Source: JAFMKE01 sp047621945
GTDB lineage: Bacteria; Bacteroidota; Bacteroidia; Chitinophagales; UBA8649
Assembly: GCA_047621945.1 (NCBI GenBank)
Contig: JBLHMK010000005.1
Location: forward strand, 1-46,479
Length of the DNA: 46,479 bases
Direction of reading: 5' to 3'
Shown here: positions 34,514-44,256 of the stretch, piece after piece
Layout of the letters: every line of letters starts with the position of its first letter
Numbering within the stretch: position 1 is the stretch's first letter
Program-made: the position numbers and the translations under genes
The notes under the pieces: model-generated
The model's input: only the letters and a program-made list of their open reading frames with translations
What the model was told of the DNA's origin: nothing
The model's database searches: none

Positions 34514-35671
34514 ATGGCACGATACCACAAGCTTGGAGAAATTCCCGAAAAAAGACATGTTCAATTCAGGAAACCAGATGGCGAATTGTACTCGGAAGAG
34601 TTAATTTCTACGATAGGATTTGATAGTATTTATTCATTGGTTTATCATACTCATATTCCTACCGCTATAAAAGAGATTGAAGAACCCTATTCTGTTGCAG
34701 CAGAAATTGCTCATCCTGAAAATCTGAAATCAAGGAAATACTTTGGCTTTCAAGTTGAACCAGAAGATGACTTTTTGGAGAGCAGAAAGATTGTAATGAC
34801 CAATAGTGATTGTCAAATTTCCTTATCAGCTCCTAGAAAGAGTATGAAAGGTTATTTCTACAAGAATGCCACCGCTGATGAGGTTATTTTTGTACATAAA
34901 GGGCAGGGGGTTATGCATTCACTTTATGGTGAAAATCCATTTGTTCCCGGTGATTACATTGTGATTCCTCGAGGAACGATTTATCAATTAGAGTTTAAAG
35001 ACGAAGACAATCGATTATTCATTGTAGAATCTTCGAGTCCAATAGTTACCCCAAAGCGATATCGAAATGAATTTGGGCAGCTCTTAGAGCATTCACCATT
35101 TTATGAAAGAGATATTCAACCACCGATTGATTTAAAAACAAACACAGAAGAAGGCGACTTTAAAGTGATGATTAAGAAAAATGATTGGATGTACCCAACA
35201 ACTTATGCATATCATCCTTTTGGAGTTGTAGGATGGGATGGGTATTTATTTCCTTACACTTTTTCTATTCACAATTTTGAACCGATTACTGGTCGTGTGC
35301 ATCAGCCACCTCCAGTGCACCAAACTTTTGCGGCAGCTGGGTTTGTAATTTGCTCATTCGTTCCTAGATTGTTTGATTACCACCCATTATCCATTCCAGC
35401 ACCTTACAATCACAGCAATGTAGATAGTGATGAAGTGTTATATTATGTGAATCCTAAGTTTATGAGTAGAACTGACGTGGTTGAAGGAATGATTAGTTTG
35501 CATCCTCTTGGAATACCTCACGGTCCTCATGGCGCTGCAGTTGAAAAGAGTATTGGTAAAGAAGCTACAGAAGAATTAGCAGTAATGGTAGATACATTCA
35601 AACCATTAAAATTAACAAAATTCGCTGCGCAGATTGAAGATCCTAGTTATTACAAATCTTGGGTGCATTAA
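34514..35671 (+). CDS. hmgA: homogentisate 1,2-dioxygenase
   Basis: The 385-aa product is a cupin-fold iron(II) dioxygenase that opens the ring of homogentisate to maleylacetoacetate in tyrosine and phenylalanine breakdown. Diagnostic segments are YFYKNATADEVIFVHKG, PFVPGDYIVIPRGT and the C-terminal APYNHSNVDSDEVLYYV with SLHPLGIPHGPHGAA. H300, E307 and a His among H330/H336/H339 are candidate iron ligands. It is shorter than the human enzyme (445 aa, from memory), as is common in bacteria. The stop overlaps the ATG of the following VWA gene by one base (TAATG). Other genes of the pathway are not in the window. Confidence 0.92.
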   Translation: MARYHKLGEIPEKRHVQFRKPDGELYSEELISTIGFDSIYSLVYHTHIPTAIKEIEEPYSVAAEIAHPENLKSRKYFGFQVEPEDDFLESRKIVMTNSDCQISLSAPRKSMKGYFYKNATADEVIFVHKGQGVMHSLYGENPFVPGDYIVIPRGTIYQLEFKDEDNRLFIVESSSPIVTPKRYRNEFGQLLEHSPFYERDIQPPIDLKTNTEEGDFKVMIKKNDWMYPTTYAYHPFGVVGWDGYLFPYTFSIHNFEPITGRVHQPPPVHQTFAAAGFVICSFVPRLFDYHPLSIPAPYNHSNVDSDEVLYYVNPKFMSRTDVVEGMISLHPLGIPHGPHGAAVEKSIGKEATEELAVMVDTFKPLKLTKFAAQIEDPSYYKSWVH

Positions 35672-37329
35672 TGAGACTGTTTGTCCTCTTAGTATTTTTT
35701 GTTCTTAATTTGGGCCAGAGTTCAGCGCAAGGAACTTCTCAAGAACGAGATTTAATTAATAGTTATACCGAAGAAGCTAATAGGCTGATAGGGCATATTA
35801 ATTTAAACGTTAAGCAATTGGCTTTGTATCAAGAAGCTATTAATGCATGGTATTCGAGCAAAGCAAGTAAAGTGATTAATGCACCTAGCTACGCTTTTTC
35901 AGCTTACTCTGGGTTAAACGAGTCACAAGAAATTTTAGCATCAAGCAAGGTGCTTCCTTCAAATCCCGCTTTCAATTATAAGAATACCCTAGAGAGTCTT
36001 AATAAACAGCTTATTCTATTTGATTCCTTTTGTCAGCAATTGGCTAAGTTGAAGAAGATTGGCTCTAAAGATGATTTCTATAATCGGACTATGACTATTC
36101 TATATCAAATGGATAAGATAGCTCCAGAAATGGTCAACTTGTGTTATGAATTCTCCTTGTCATGTGCTATAAATTTTGGAAAAGAGAAACTTCCAGTTGA
36201 GTTAGATCGCTTAAAAAATACCGTGGGTCAGGCAAAGAATGTAATCATGGCTATTCGAGAAAATGACCCTATTCAAGTAAAATCATACTTAAATCAACTT
36301 GATTTGGCAATTTCCTCCGGAATGGCAAACCAGCATTTCAATGATCTAAAGAGAGTAGGAAGGTTTTATGCTGACGAAGCAGAGCTAAAAGCTATCTATA
36401 ATCAAGTCTTAGATGCGGCCAATCAAATAGCGTTTTGGGCTGAGCAATACTTACAATCTAATTTTAGTGCACAGGAAGTCGCGCCTATCCTGAAATCGTC
36501 AATTTTAGCGTTTAACGTTTATGAAGGAAAAGCTGGTAGTTCAGGTGCATATAATGAATTGGTAGCCCAGTCGAAAAACCAATATTTGTTCTTTACAGAA
36601 GAGCCTATTTTTTTTCATGTAGAAGAGACAGAAAAGGAAAAAGAACTTCTTGTAAAAGTTGAAGTCAAACAAGATACTATCTTGGTAAGCAATCCTGTTA
36701 ATAAAGAAATTGCAAAAGTGGAGCCACCAGTTCAAGTAGAACCACCCAAAGTATTTGATGCGAATGATATTTCAACTTTAGATGGCTCTTTACCCAATAA
36801 CATTATCATTATGATGGATGTCTCTGCTTCAATGAAGTTGACCGGTAAATTACCGCTATTAAAGTCAAGTATTCTTCATCTTGTTGATATTATGCGTCCT
36901 GAGGATCGTTTAAGCTTGATTGCTTATTCTGGTAAAGCGGAAGTTTTAATTGCTAATGCTGGAGTAATGGATAAACAGGCTATTAGAACAGTGCTTGACA
37001 CCCTTCATTCAAGTGGAGGTACAGATGTTAAAAAAGGATTGTCTTTGGGGTATGAAACAGCATTAGGTTCTTTCATGGAGGATGGTAATAATCGGATAAT
37101 TATCGCCACGGATGGCGAGTTTGGCGTTCGCAAAGATTTGTTAGAACTTGTAGAAAACAATCAATCTAATCAAGTTTTTCTATCTATCTTTCAATTCAAT
37201 GGATCTAAGAATAATGAGCTTAATGAGGCTTTAGTAAATCTAGCACATCTTGGTAAGGGAAGCTATAAAACAATTACTAACTCCAATGAAGCTCTAAGTA
37301 TATTGATGCAAGAAGTTAAGAAGAAGTAG
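35671..37329 (+). CDS. secreted von Willebrand factor A domain protein
   Basis: The 552-aa product has a signal peptide (MRLFVLLVFFVLNLGQSSAQ), a helical region of about 330 residues with no recognised domain, a Val/Pro/Lys-rich linker, and a C-terminal VWA domain (about 370-552) with the MIDAS motif D383-V-S385-A-S387 and a GGTDVKKGL threonine. It is predicted to be periplasmic or surface-attached and to bind a partner through a divalent metal. The start at 35671 gives the signal peptide and the one-base overlap with hmgA; the in-frame ATG 12 bases earlier is inside hmgA. No functional link to homogentisate breakdown is known to me. Confidence 0.85.
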   Translation: MRLFVLLVFFVLNLGQSSAQGTSQERDLINSYTEEANRLIGHINLNVKQLALYQEAINAWYSSKASKVINAPSYAFSAYSGLNESQEILASSKVLPSNPAFNYKNTLESLNKQLILFDSFCQQLAKLKKIGSKDDFYNRTMTILYQMDKIAPEMVNLCYEFSLSCAINFGKEKLPVELDRLKNTVGQAKNVIMAIRENDPIQVKSYLNQLDLAISSGMANQHFNDLKRVGRFYADEAELKAIYNQVLDAANQIAFWAEQYLQSNFSAQEVAPILKSSILAFNVYEGKAGSSGAYNELVAQSKNQYLFFTEEPIFFHVEETEKEKELLVKVEVKQDTILVSNPVNKEIAKVEPPVQVEPPKVFDANDISTLDGSLPNNIIIMMDVSASMKLTGKLPLLKSSILHLVDIMRPEDRLSLIAYSGKAEVLIANAGVMDKQAIRTVLDTLHSSGGTDVKKGLSLGYETALGSFMEDGNNRIIIATDGEFGVRKDLLELVENNQSNQVFLSIFQFNGSKNNELNEALVNLAHLGKGSYKTITNSNEALSILMQEVKKK

Positions 37330-37337
37330 TTGGCTGA

Positions 37338-37793
37338 TTAAGTAATTAAAATAATTTCATATTGCTTTCCCATAAAGGTGAAGGTTTCTTCAGCACTCTT
37401 ATTGCGAAAGGCTTTTCCAATAGGTGAAATGGGAGAAATACAAATGTACTTTCCGCTAGTTGTGTTTACCTCACCTATTCCTACTGCCAAATAAAAATCC
37501 CCATTGTTAGTTTTTACTAAGCTCCCTAACTCAACTTTAGTTGCCGTCTTAGCATTTTTAAATTCCGTGATTTGTTTTAGAATGGTATGTTGCTTTGCCA
37601 ATTGAGTTTGAGCTTGTTGTTCTGCCAACTGCATCATTGCTCTCCCTGTTTCATACTTATCTCCCGCAGAGCTTTTTGATTCGTTATTGCGCGACTCTAT
37701 AATACTATTCAATTCTTCTTGGGCATTATGAATTCTCTCTTTCAGGAGGTTCTCAAGGTAAATAATTAGTTCTTTTTTTTCTTGATTCGGCAC
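37338..37793 (-). CDS. GreA/GreB-like transcription factor homologue
   Basis: The 151-aa product has an N-terminal coiled coil (about 5-75) with an acidic pair D45 and E48 in GDKYETGR at the position of the GreA/B tip, and a C-terminal FKBP-like globular domain (VELGSLVKTNNGDFYLAVG to the end). GreA/GreB stimulate transcript cleavage in stalled RNA polymerase through the secondary channel. The similarity is moderate, and such proteins are often left as hypothetical or misnamed in Bacteroidota, so I give no symbol. It converges on the VWA gene with eight bases between stops. Confidence 0.7.
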   Translation of the reverse strand: MPNQEKKELIIYLENLLKERIHNAQEELNSIIESRNNESKSSAGDKYETGRAMMQLAEQQAQTQLAKQHTILKQITEFKNAKTATKVELGSLVKTNNGDFYLAVGIGEVNTTSGKYICISPISPIGKAFRNKSAEETFTFMGKQYEIILIT

Positions 37794-37825
37794 AAGTTAT
37801 ATTATTGATTATTCCTAGATGAGGA

Positions 37826-39265
37826 CTACTTAAATTCTAAATTGGTATTATTAATCTTGTCTAGCTTCAAGGAAATGGTATCCTTGATATAGTTTTGATG
37901 AACCTTCCATGGTTTTTCAGACCCCTGTTTGGGCAAATGATCTAAGGCTCTTTTTACATATCCAGCGTCAAAGTCAAGTAAGGGCTCTGAGCCATATTTA
38001 GTATCGTCAAATCTTGGAACAACAACGGTTTTATCGTTTTCTTTCATGAAGTTCAACATCCGCGTAACAAACTGGCAGTTTAAATCACATTTTAAAGTCC
38101 ATGAAGCATTCGTGTATCCCACAGCAAAGGCAAAATTAGGAACATCACTAAACATGACTCCTTTGTAACTGTGTAAAGTATTGGGTTCAATTTTTTCATT
38201 GTTAACCTCCACAGTCATTCCTCCTAATAATTGAAGTTTTAATCCTGTTGCGCTAATTATAATATCTGCTTCTAAAGACTCACCTGACACTAAGTTTATT
38301 CCGTTAGGAGTGAATTCCTTGATATGGTCTGTTACTACATCAGCATCTCCTCGTCGAATCGCTTTGAAGAAGTCTCCATCTGGAACTAAACAAAGTCTTT
38401 GATCCCAAGGCTTGTACGTGGGTTGAAAGTGTTTATCTAATTCCTCTGTTTTTAATCCACGATGTACGCCTTTCATGATAAACTTTTTCATAGACTCAGG
38501 CCATCGCTGACTATATTGAAAAAGGAACATAGACAACAAAACATTCTTCCATTTTATTAGCTGATACGCTGGTTTGCTAGGTAAGTATTTATTCAAAAAG
38601 TTGGCTATAAGGTCTTCACTAGGTAGTGCCATGATATAGCTTGGCGAACGTTGAAGCATAGTTACTTTCTTAGCTTTTTTCGCTAACTCAGGCACTAGAG
38701 TTACCGCAGTGGCCCCACTACCAATTACAACAATCTTCTTGTCCGTATAGTCTAAGCTTTCATCCCAGAATTGCGGATGAATAATTGGCCCTTTAAATTG
38801 ATCGCTCTGAGCAAAGGACGGGGAGTACCCAGCTTCGTAATTGTAGTATCCTGTAGTCATGAACAAGAACTTGCATTGAAATTCTTTCACGCTTCCTTCA
38901 TTTTCTATTTGTAAAGTCCACAAAGCTTTTTCGTCAGACCAAGAAGCATGTTTTACTCGATGATTGAATTGGATTTTTTTATCTATTCCGAAATGAGATG
39001 CCGTCTCTTTGATATAAGAAAGTATGGAAGGTCCATCAGCTATTGCTTTCGGATTTTTCCAAGGGTAAAAGGGAAAGCCTAGGGTGTACATGTCTGAGTC
39101 AGAACGAATGCCTGGATACTTAAATAAATCCCAAGTACCTCCAATCGCTTTTCGTCCCTCGAATATGGTGTATGAAAGGCTTGGACAGTCTGTTTGGATT
39201 CTATATCCAGCATCTATACCAGAAAGTCCTGCTCCTACTATTATTACGTCGGTGATGTTTCCCAT
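37826..39265 (-). CDS. flavin-dependent monooxygenase, Baeyer-Villiger type
   Basis: The 479-aa product has two Rossmann dinucleotide motifs, GAGLSG (11-16, FAD) and GSGATA (182-187, NADPH), and the Baeyer-Villiger fingerprint FxGxxxHxxxW at 157-167 (FKGPIIHPQFW). It also has IGGTWDLFKYPGIRSDSDMY after the first fold. It should insert an oxygen into a ketone or oxidise a soft nucleophile using NADPH; the substrate is unknown. The ATG at 39265 is chosen since the longer frame would overlap the upstream GH114-like gene and lacks similarity. The start lies seven bases after that gene's stop. Confidence 0.88.
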   Translation of the reverse strand: MGNITDVIIVGAGLSGIDAGYRIQTDCPSLSYTIFEGRKAIGGTWDLFKYPGIRSDSDMYTLGFPFYPWKNPKAIADGPSILSYIKETASHFGIDKKIQFNHRVKHASWSDEKALWTLQIENEGSVKEFQCKFLFMTTGYYNYEAGYSPSFAQSDQFKGPIIHPQFWDESLDYTDKKIVVIGSGATAVTLVPELAKKAKKVTMLQRSPSYIMALPSEDLIANFLNKYLPSKPAYQLIKWKNVLLSMFLFQYSQRWPESMKKFIMKGVHRGLKTEELDKHFQPTYKPWDQRLCLVPDGDFFKAIRRGDADVVTDHIKEFTPNGINLVSGESLEADIIISATGLKLQLLGGMTVEVNNEKIEPNTLHSYKGVMFSDVPNFAFAVGYTNASWTLKCDLNCQFVTRMLNFMKENDKTVVVPRFDDTKYGSEPLLDFDAGYVKRALDHLPKQGSEKPWKVHQNYIKDTISLKLDKINNTNLEFK

Positions 39266-39272
39266 ATTAAGT

Positions 39273-40247
39273 TTATTCGTAGTATTCGTATGCCTCAATA
39301 ATGTCTAAATAAACACCATCAAAATTAGCATCAATTATTTTTTTCAAATAAGAATCATTGTTTCCAAAAATGATGCTTTGCCAATCTTCATTCCAATATT
39401 TGACTTTGAAGTTGCCGGCCCAATCAGAGTTTTCGTCATCTAGCCATTCGGGTGCGTTTTTGTACCAAGACTTATCCCAATAGTATCTATAATCTTCTGC
39501 TTCGCCGATAGACATATAGGCTATCACTAAACGAGTTCCCCCATTTGATTTCACCTTTAGTGCATCAATTTCACTAGGAAGAAAAGTGGTGTTATCATTA
39601 AAGAATAAATCCAAGATGACTAAATCGTAATTAGTTGCTGATATCGCGTTAATCAAACCGGCTCTTGAGTTAAAGTTTTCGGGGTTAATAAGGTATAGGA
39701 AGTTTTCAATGGCTGCAAGGGAGGTGATGTTATTTGAATTCTCTCCCCTAATCGTAGATGGATAATTAGGGATATTATTTAAATCTCTTTCATCAGCTGC
39801 AAAGGATATATAACCTTGACTCATACATTTCGCATAGGTATTATCCATATTTGATGGAGTAGAACAATAGTCCATTACTAAGATAGCCTTGTTTGTACCC
39901 TGCGAAATGCTCAAGAGGTCAACTAAATATTGAGATTCAACTGTTGGAGTAAGTTGATTGTCATTGTTATAGCCATAGAATAAATCCTCCTGACCATTGC
40001 CATCAATAGCATTTAAGTAAGATAATTTTGGAGATCCATCGGTATCGCCATTCGAAGAAACTAACTCAATTCCGTTTTGGGGAATAACGATAAAATTATT
40101 GTTTTGAGCTTTAGCATAAGTGCTTAAATCAATAACGAAAGCACGCATTTCATCTCTCAATTCAACATTGCGGATGTTATCATCGACTTTACCGCATGCG
40201 CTCGCAAGACCGATTAGGACTAGTACGAGGAATCTAGGATGATTCAT
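39273..40247 (-). CDS. GH114-like (TM1410-related) lipoprotein
   Basis: The 324-aa product has a lipoprotein signal with C18 (LASAC). The body follows the TM1410/endo-alpha-1,4-polygalactosaminidase-like fold: FVIDLSTYAKAQ, GQEDLFYGYNN, VMDYCS, RLVIAYMSIGEAEDYRYYW, WNEDWQSIIFG, and DANFDGVYLDIIEAYEYYE. In this family a barrel Asp/Glu near strands 3 and 4 and 7-8 acts as catalytic acid/base, but activity on a galactosamine polymer is not demonstrated for this protein. It is likely anchored at the cell surface and is transcribed with the flavin monooxygenase downstream. Confidence 0.8.
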   Translation of the reverse strand: MNHPRFLVLVLIGLASACGKVDDNIRNVELRDEMRAFVIDLSTYAKAQNNNFIVIPQNGIELVSSNGDTDGSPKLSYLNAIDGNGQEDLFYGYNNDNQLTPTVESQYLVDLLSISQGTNKAILVMDYCSTPSNMDNTYAKCMSQGYISFAADERDLNNIPNYPSTIRGENSNNITSLAAIENFLYLINPENFNSRAGLINAISATNYDLVILDLFFNDNTTFLPSEIDALKVKSNGGTRLVIAYMSIGEAEDYRYYWDKSWYKNAPEWLDDENSDWAGNFKVKYWNEDWQSIIFGNNDSYLKKIIDANFDGVYLDIIEAYEYYE

Positions 40248-40284
40248 TGGCTAATTTTATAGTGAAATGTCAGATTTGGAATCC

Positions 40285-40512
40285 TTATTGAAACCATCCT
40301 TTAATCGCTTTAAAAAGCATTAATCCCCCTAAAATAACTGGAAGAAAACCATAAAAAATTAAGTGAATCATGGCACCCTTGTCTTCGCCCCATTGTTTCT
40401 TAATGGCGTTTAACTTTGTTGAGTCTTTCGATTTTGCTCTTACAAAAATGGCATAAGCGCCAAAAAGGATTGCTAAAATGCCAACTACTAATCTAAACCA
40501 ATCAATTTGCAT
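40285..40512 (-). CDS. small membrane protein of unknown function
   Basis: The 75-aa product has two predicted membrane helices (about 7-25 and 49-68) separated by a basic/acidic loop (RAKSKDSTKLNAIKKQWGED). No family is recognised. It is on the same strand 37 bases upstream of the GH114-like gene and downstream of a terminator, so it may head that operon. Confidence 0.65.
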   Translation of the reverse strand: MQIDWFRLVVGILAILFGAYAIFVRAKSKDSTKLNAIKKQWGEDKGAMIHLIFYGFLPVILGGLMLFKAIKGWFQ

Positions 40513-40590
40513 GAATTTCAGTATTGTTTACCATGAAGGTAAAACATATTTCGTCAAAATTAAGTGCATTTGTCAAGGAGTTAGATAAAC

Positions 40591-40622
40591 AAAAAAGCGA
40601 GTAGTCAAAAACTACTCGCTTT
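40591..40622 (-). terminator. intrinsic terminator of the Cys-rich lipoprotein gene
   Basis: AAAGCGAGTAGT pairs with ACTACTCGCTTT around CAAAA. Read leftwards it is followed by a T-run (A-run at 40591-40596). Confidence 0.88.
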
Positions 40623-40645
40623 GTAAACCCTTTCAATTCTGCAAA

Positions 40646-41215
40646 TCAAATTCGGGCTTCAGCTTGTTTGAAGCCTTTACACGTATCTGTACTATTGTAA
40701 AAAAATAGATCATAGTATAAGGTGTCACTTGCTATTGACCCATGAATATACAATGGTTTTTGTGCAAACCCTGTGTCCTCTGGATTACATCGACCATAGG
40801 GGTAAAGATGTGCATAAAAGTTATCGATTGTAGGAGGTCCATCAATAGTTGAATCAAAGTAGAGAGGTTGGTCAGAATTGTTTGATATATACCAGCCATT
40901 AATTGATGGGAGGTCAACATTGAAGTTGAAAATAATAGATTCATTTTCAACACAGCCACAATTCAAATATTCAAGCATGATGTAATCGATAGAATCGAAG
41001 TATGAATCACCAAACAAGTCGAGACATCTACCATCGAAATCAACAAATTCATCTGGACAAATACATTCATCATCAATATTTATCATGTTGGGAAGACAAT
41101 ACTCCCCATTACTCAATGGACATGCAGGGCCTTCACACTCTTCTATACAGTCATCGTCTTTGCAGGCCGAAAAGCCAAGAATAAAGAGAAAGAATATTAA
41201 ACTTAAATTTTTCAT
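40646..41215 (-). CDS. cysteine-rich lipoprotein of unknown function
   Basis: The 189-aa product has a lipoprotein signal with lipobox GFSAC (C18) followed by a Cys-rich segment (about residues 23-70, with CIEECEGPACPL, YCLP, CICPDEF and GRCLDLF) that looks like an EGF-like unit with a calcium-binding acidic flavour. The remainder is a soluble beta-rich domain without recognised family. It follows the T9SS protein gene by 32 bases on the same strand and ends at a terminator. Probably surface-exposed. Confidence 0.7.
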   Translation of the reverse strand: MKNLSLIFFLFILGFSACKDDDCIEECEGPACPLSNGEYCLPNMINIDDECICPDEFVDFDGRCLDLFGDSYFDSIDYIMLEYLNCGCVENESIIFNFNVDLPSINGWYISNNSDQPLYFDSTIDGPPTIDNFYAHLYPYGRCNPEDTGFAQKPLYIHGSIASDTLYYDLFFYNSTDTCKGFKQAEARI

Positions 41216-41247
41216 AATTGTTAAATTTAGATATGAATTTAATTAAA

Positions 41248-43323
41248 TTATTTTAAAATTCGTAATGGAGTTGAATTGAGAATCTGATGATTTGTTTTGA
41301 CTATTACAAAATAAGTGCCTGAATCGAGGATGTTTTGATCATCATGCCACGTGAGCTTAAAATTATTTTCAAGTACAATGCCATCATGCACCATAACAAC
41401 TTCTTGACCTAGACTATTATAAATGCTGATTCTAAGTGTTGAATTTGCTGCATTTGAAATTTCTAGATTAATTAAATCATTACTAGGGTTGGGGTAGATT
41501 TTAACTTGTTTTTCCACATGTGAAAGTGGGGCTTTTATTGAATTGTTTTTCACTTCATTGATTCCTAGTTCTTGCACTGCACCTTGATCATTAGTAGGTT
41601 TCATACTTTCATGGGTAGTTGGATTAAGTATTTTTGGCGAGGCTGGAAAGCAATCTCTGTCAGGGTCGTCATGAACAAAGTACCCTCTATTAGTCTTCCT
41701 GTTCAAAATCGGTAAGTCTCCAACCTGAACAAAGTTGTCCCAGGGAGCATAGAGTTTTATCCATGCTTCTATCCAGTTAACTAAATCAGTTTCACTTTGT
41801 GGACCGTCAACAGAGGCTTGTGTAAAACGGGTTACCTTATCTGAACAGCAATGGTCACTTCCTTCAAGGCTACCTGCAGATACGAAGCCTTGCAACCAAA
41901 AATCACTTTTCGTATTAGCATAGTTATCCCATTTTCTTTTTCCATAAGTACCTAGAAAGGTAAATGAGCTTAAAGTAACTACTACTGGATCATTTGCTTT
42001 CATTTCAAGAACATCTCCTCCAGCCATTAAAGTAGCTTTGCCATTTTTTGGAGTGCAATCTCCTGTTACTGTGATGGGAGAAGTTGTTGCAATATCTTCT
42101 AGTTCGTCGGCAATAGCACCTAAATTCCCTAATATGTCTTGAGGAATGGAGCCGCTTGTGGAATCCTGCACATCAATGACCAAACCCAAAACAACTTTGC
42201 CTAATTCAAACCAGTTTCTAATAAAGTCAAAATTGAAAGACCCATTGCATTTTGTTTCATATTTCGCCATACCTGCATCCAGTACCTTAACAAACCCTGA
42301 ATTTGAAGCATAAGTAACCGCACTAATTTCTTGAGCGATACTATGTACTTTGGAAACTGGTTTGAGTTTCCGAGCGATAACATTTAAACTTACATCATAC
42401 CGATAAAGAACCGTTACTTTTTTTGTGCAATCGCATTCATCTGGTAATTCTTCACCCAACTCAGAACAGAAAAAGTTGAAGAGTAAAGTGGCGTTATTGG
42501 GACTAGGAGCATTGTTTTGTCCAAAAGTGGACCATTCATAGTTAAAGCTTCCACCTTGGTCATATTGTCGTAAAAACAAATCGTGTGCAGGTCCCTTTTC
42601 ATTTGAATACCATCGATGCCATTTGGGTGAGTTCGAGCTAAAATAGGTGATATCATTAAGGGCTTGAGAAAATTGTCCATTAGTACCAAAATAGTTGTAT
42701 CCATTGCCAAATTGGCCTCCACCTGCCTGAACTGGTGTTAGGTGTGCCTCATGGTTGAGTTGAACACATCTGCATCCGGTGGCTTTATCAGAAGTGCTTT
42801 TATAGGCACTTAATGCATATTGGAGATTGTCCTTAAGTTCTAGTTCCTTTTGAAATAGGAAGTAGCCACCTAGATACTGTTGCATGAAGTAAAGAATTTC
42901 GGCATCATGGATATTTCTATCTTGACTAAGCTGAACTAAGCGCTCGCTTAATTTTTGCGCTTGATTTCCCTTTGTTGCCCATTGGCTTAAGCCTTTGTAT
43001 AAGGGCAGGTCGAGTTGAAGCATTTCAGGCTTTTCGCTGTCAATGAGTAGCTTGGATAAAATGGTGTCTTGAAACTTGAATTTTAAGTTCACATAGAAAG
43101 ATTCTTGTGTAGGAATATTTTCCAGTAATAACACATCATCAACTAATTCCAGCATATCAGATTGACCTTCAATATTTATAACTAAGTCATCTGGGGCATT
43201 GGGGATTTTAATGAGCAGGTCTGAGCTGTTCTCATATTTAATTGAATATAAATAAATTCCTTTTTGTGCATTGGCTTGTAAAAAGCATAATGCACTAATA
43301 AGTAGTATAATTAAGTTTTTCAT
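41248..43323 (-). CDS. T9SS-sorted secreted protein of unknown function
   Basis: The 691-aa product has a signal peptide (MKNLIILLISALCFLQANAQ) and a C-terminal T9SS type A sorting domain (about 620-691, KIYPNPSNDLINLEI... GTYFVIVKTN...LRILK). The middle 600 residues contain no domain I recognise; there are six or more cysteines, including a CNCS-like ECDCTKKV segment and DHCCSD. The ATG at 43323 is preferred over the in-frame ATG 14 codons upstream because it starts the signal peptide. It is likely exported across the outer membrane and attached to the surface. Confidence 0.82.
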   Translation of the reverse strand: MKNLIILLISALCFLQANAQKGIYLYSIKYENSSDLLIKIPNAPDDLVINIEGQSDMLELVDDVLLLENIPTQESFYVNLKFKFQDTILSKLLIDSEKPEMLQLDLPLYKGLSQWATKGNQAQKLSERLVQLSQDRNIHDAEILYFMQQYLGGYFLFQKELELKDNLQYALSAYKSTSDKATGCRCVQLNHEAHLTPVQAGGGQFGNGYNYFGTNGQFSQALNDITYFSSNSPKWHRWYSNEKGPAHDLFLRQYDQGGSFNYEWSTFGQNNAPSPNNATLLFNFFCSELGEELPDECDCTKKVTVLYRYDVSLNVIARKLKPVSKVHSIAQEISAVTYASNSGFVKVLDAGMAKYETKCNGSFNFDFIRNWFELGKVVLGLVIDVQDSTSGSIPQDILGNLGAIADELEDIATTSPITVTGDCTPKNGKATLMAGGDVLEMKANDPVVVTLSSFTFLGTYGKRKWDNYANTKSDFWLQGFVSAGSLEGSDHCCSDKVTRFTQASVDGPQSETDLVNWIEAWIKLYAPWDNFVQVGDLPILNRKTNRGYFVHDDPDRDCFPASPKILNPTTHESMKPTNDQGAVQELGINEVKNNSIKAPLSHVEKQVKIYPNPSNDLINLEISNAANSTLRISIYNSLGQEVVMVHDGIVLENNFKLTWHDDQNILDSGTYFVIVKTNHQILNSTPLRILK

Positions 43324-43474
43324 GATATAAGTTTTTTTTGGAAGTGGGGGATAAGCATAACACATGCAATTCTTCCTAAATGATTAAAAGTCATACTCAC
43401 TGTCGCTTTTCTGTTACTCGGCATTTTATTGAATTCGTTTGTATAGCTATCAAACTCTTACATAGTTTGGATGG

Positions 43475-44254
43475 TCAGTCCTTTTCGACTAATGGCATAT
43501 TAGTTAGTTCAAGTTTTTTAGGTTTTAAAAATGAGTAAGTAAATCCAAGACCTCCACTGAGGTAATTGACCCGAGATGAATATTGATATCGGTCAATTTC
43601 CATTCGTCTTTCTAAAGGATATTGATTAATGCTTTCAAACTTGAAGCTTTCATGTGTATTCAAACCTTGATTATATGCGATTTGCACAGTCAGTTGAAAG
43701 CGAGTTTTGATTTGAAATATAAGTTGGGTATATACAAAAATTGATAGCAAGTGAGATTGTTGAGTCACTTCATACTCCTTAAGTTCTTGATGCAATACTA
43801 GTTCATTAGATAAGTTAAATGCTTGATTGGTAGCTTCAAGGCTAAAGGGTGATCCGGAGCGGTTAATTCTGTACTTGACACCATAACCTGCTCCAATATT
43901 GAAATTTTCACCAAGCCAAGTATGTTCGATACCTATGGGAAAGCCCCAGATGTAAACCTTTGCTGTTGAGGAGGTTCCACCAGCATAATCGAGTCTATAT
44001 TTATAAAGGTATTTATAGGCTGCATGGTCTACACCAAATCTAAGGGTCATTTTCTTATTCAGCATACGTTTAGCTAAAATTGACCAATACCCACCAGGGA
44101 TGATTGAGTTTGCCATATTGTTAGCATTCCCTTCAAGCGTTTTCATTTGATTAATAGATAGATTGAAACCTAGATTAGATTCAATCTGCCATTTGGCTTC
44201 TTGAGAGAAGATTAATACGGGTGAGAATAGAATATATAAACAATAAGTTCTCAT
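43475..44254 (-). CDS. outer-membrane beta-barrel protein, small
   Basis: The 259-aa product has a signal peptide (MRTYCLYILFSPVLIFS) and strand-like segments typical of small Bacteroidota barrels (MTLRFGVDHAAY, NIGAGYGVKYRI, FQLTVQIAYNQG, YLSGGLGFTYSF). It does not end in an aromatic residue, as the final barrel strand is followed by a short polar tail. It lies two bases after the stop of the upstream lipoprotein gene, strongly suggesting a coupled pair. Function unknown. Confidence 0.7.
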   Translation of the reverse strand: MRTYCLYILFSPVLIFSQEAKWQIESNLGFNLSINQMKTLEGNANNMANSIIPGGYWSILAKRMLNKKMTLRFGVDHAAYKYLYKYRLDYAGGTSSTAKVYIWGFPIGIEHTWLGENFNIGAGYGVKYRINRSGSPFSLEATNQAFNLSNELVLHQELKEYEVTQQSHLLSIFVYTQLIFQIKTRFQLTVQIAYNQGLNTHESFKFESINQYPLERRMEIDRYQYSSRVNYLSGGLGFTYSFLKPKKLELTNMPLVEKD

Positions 44255-44256
44255 AA

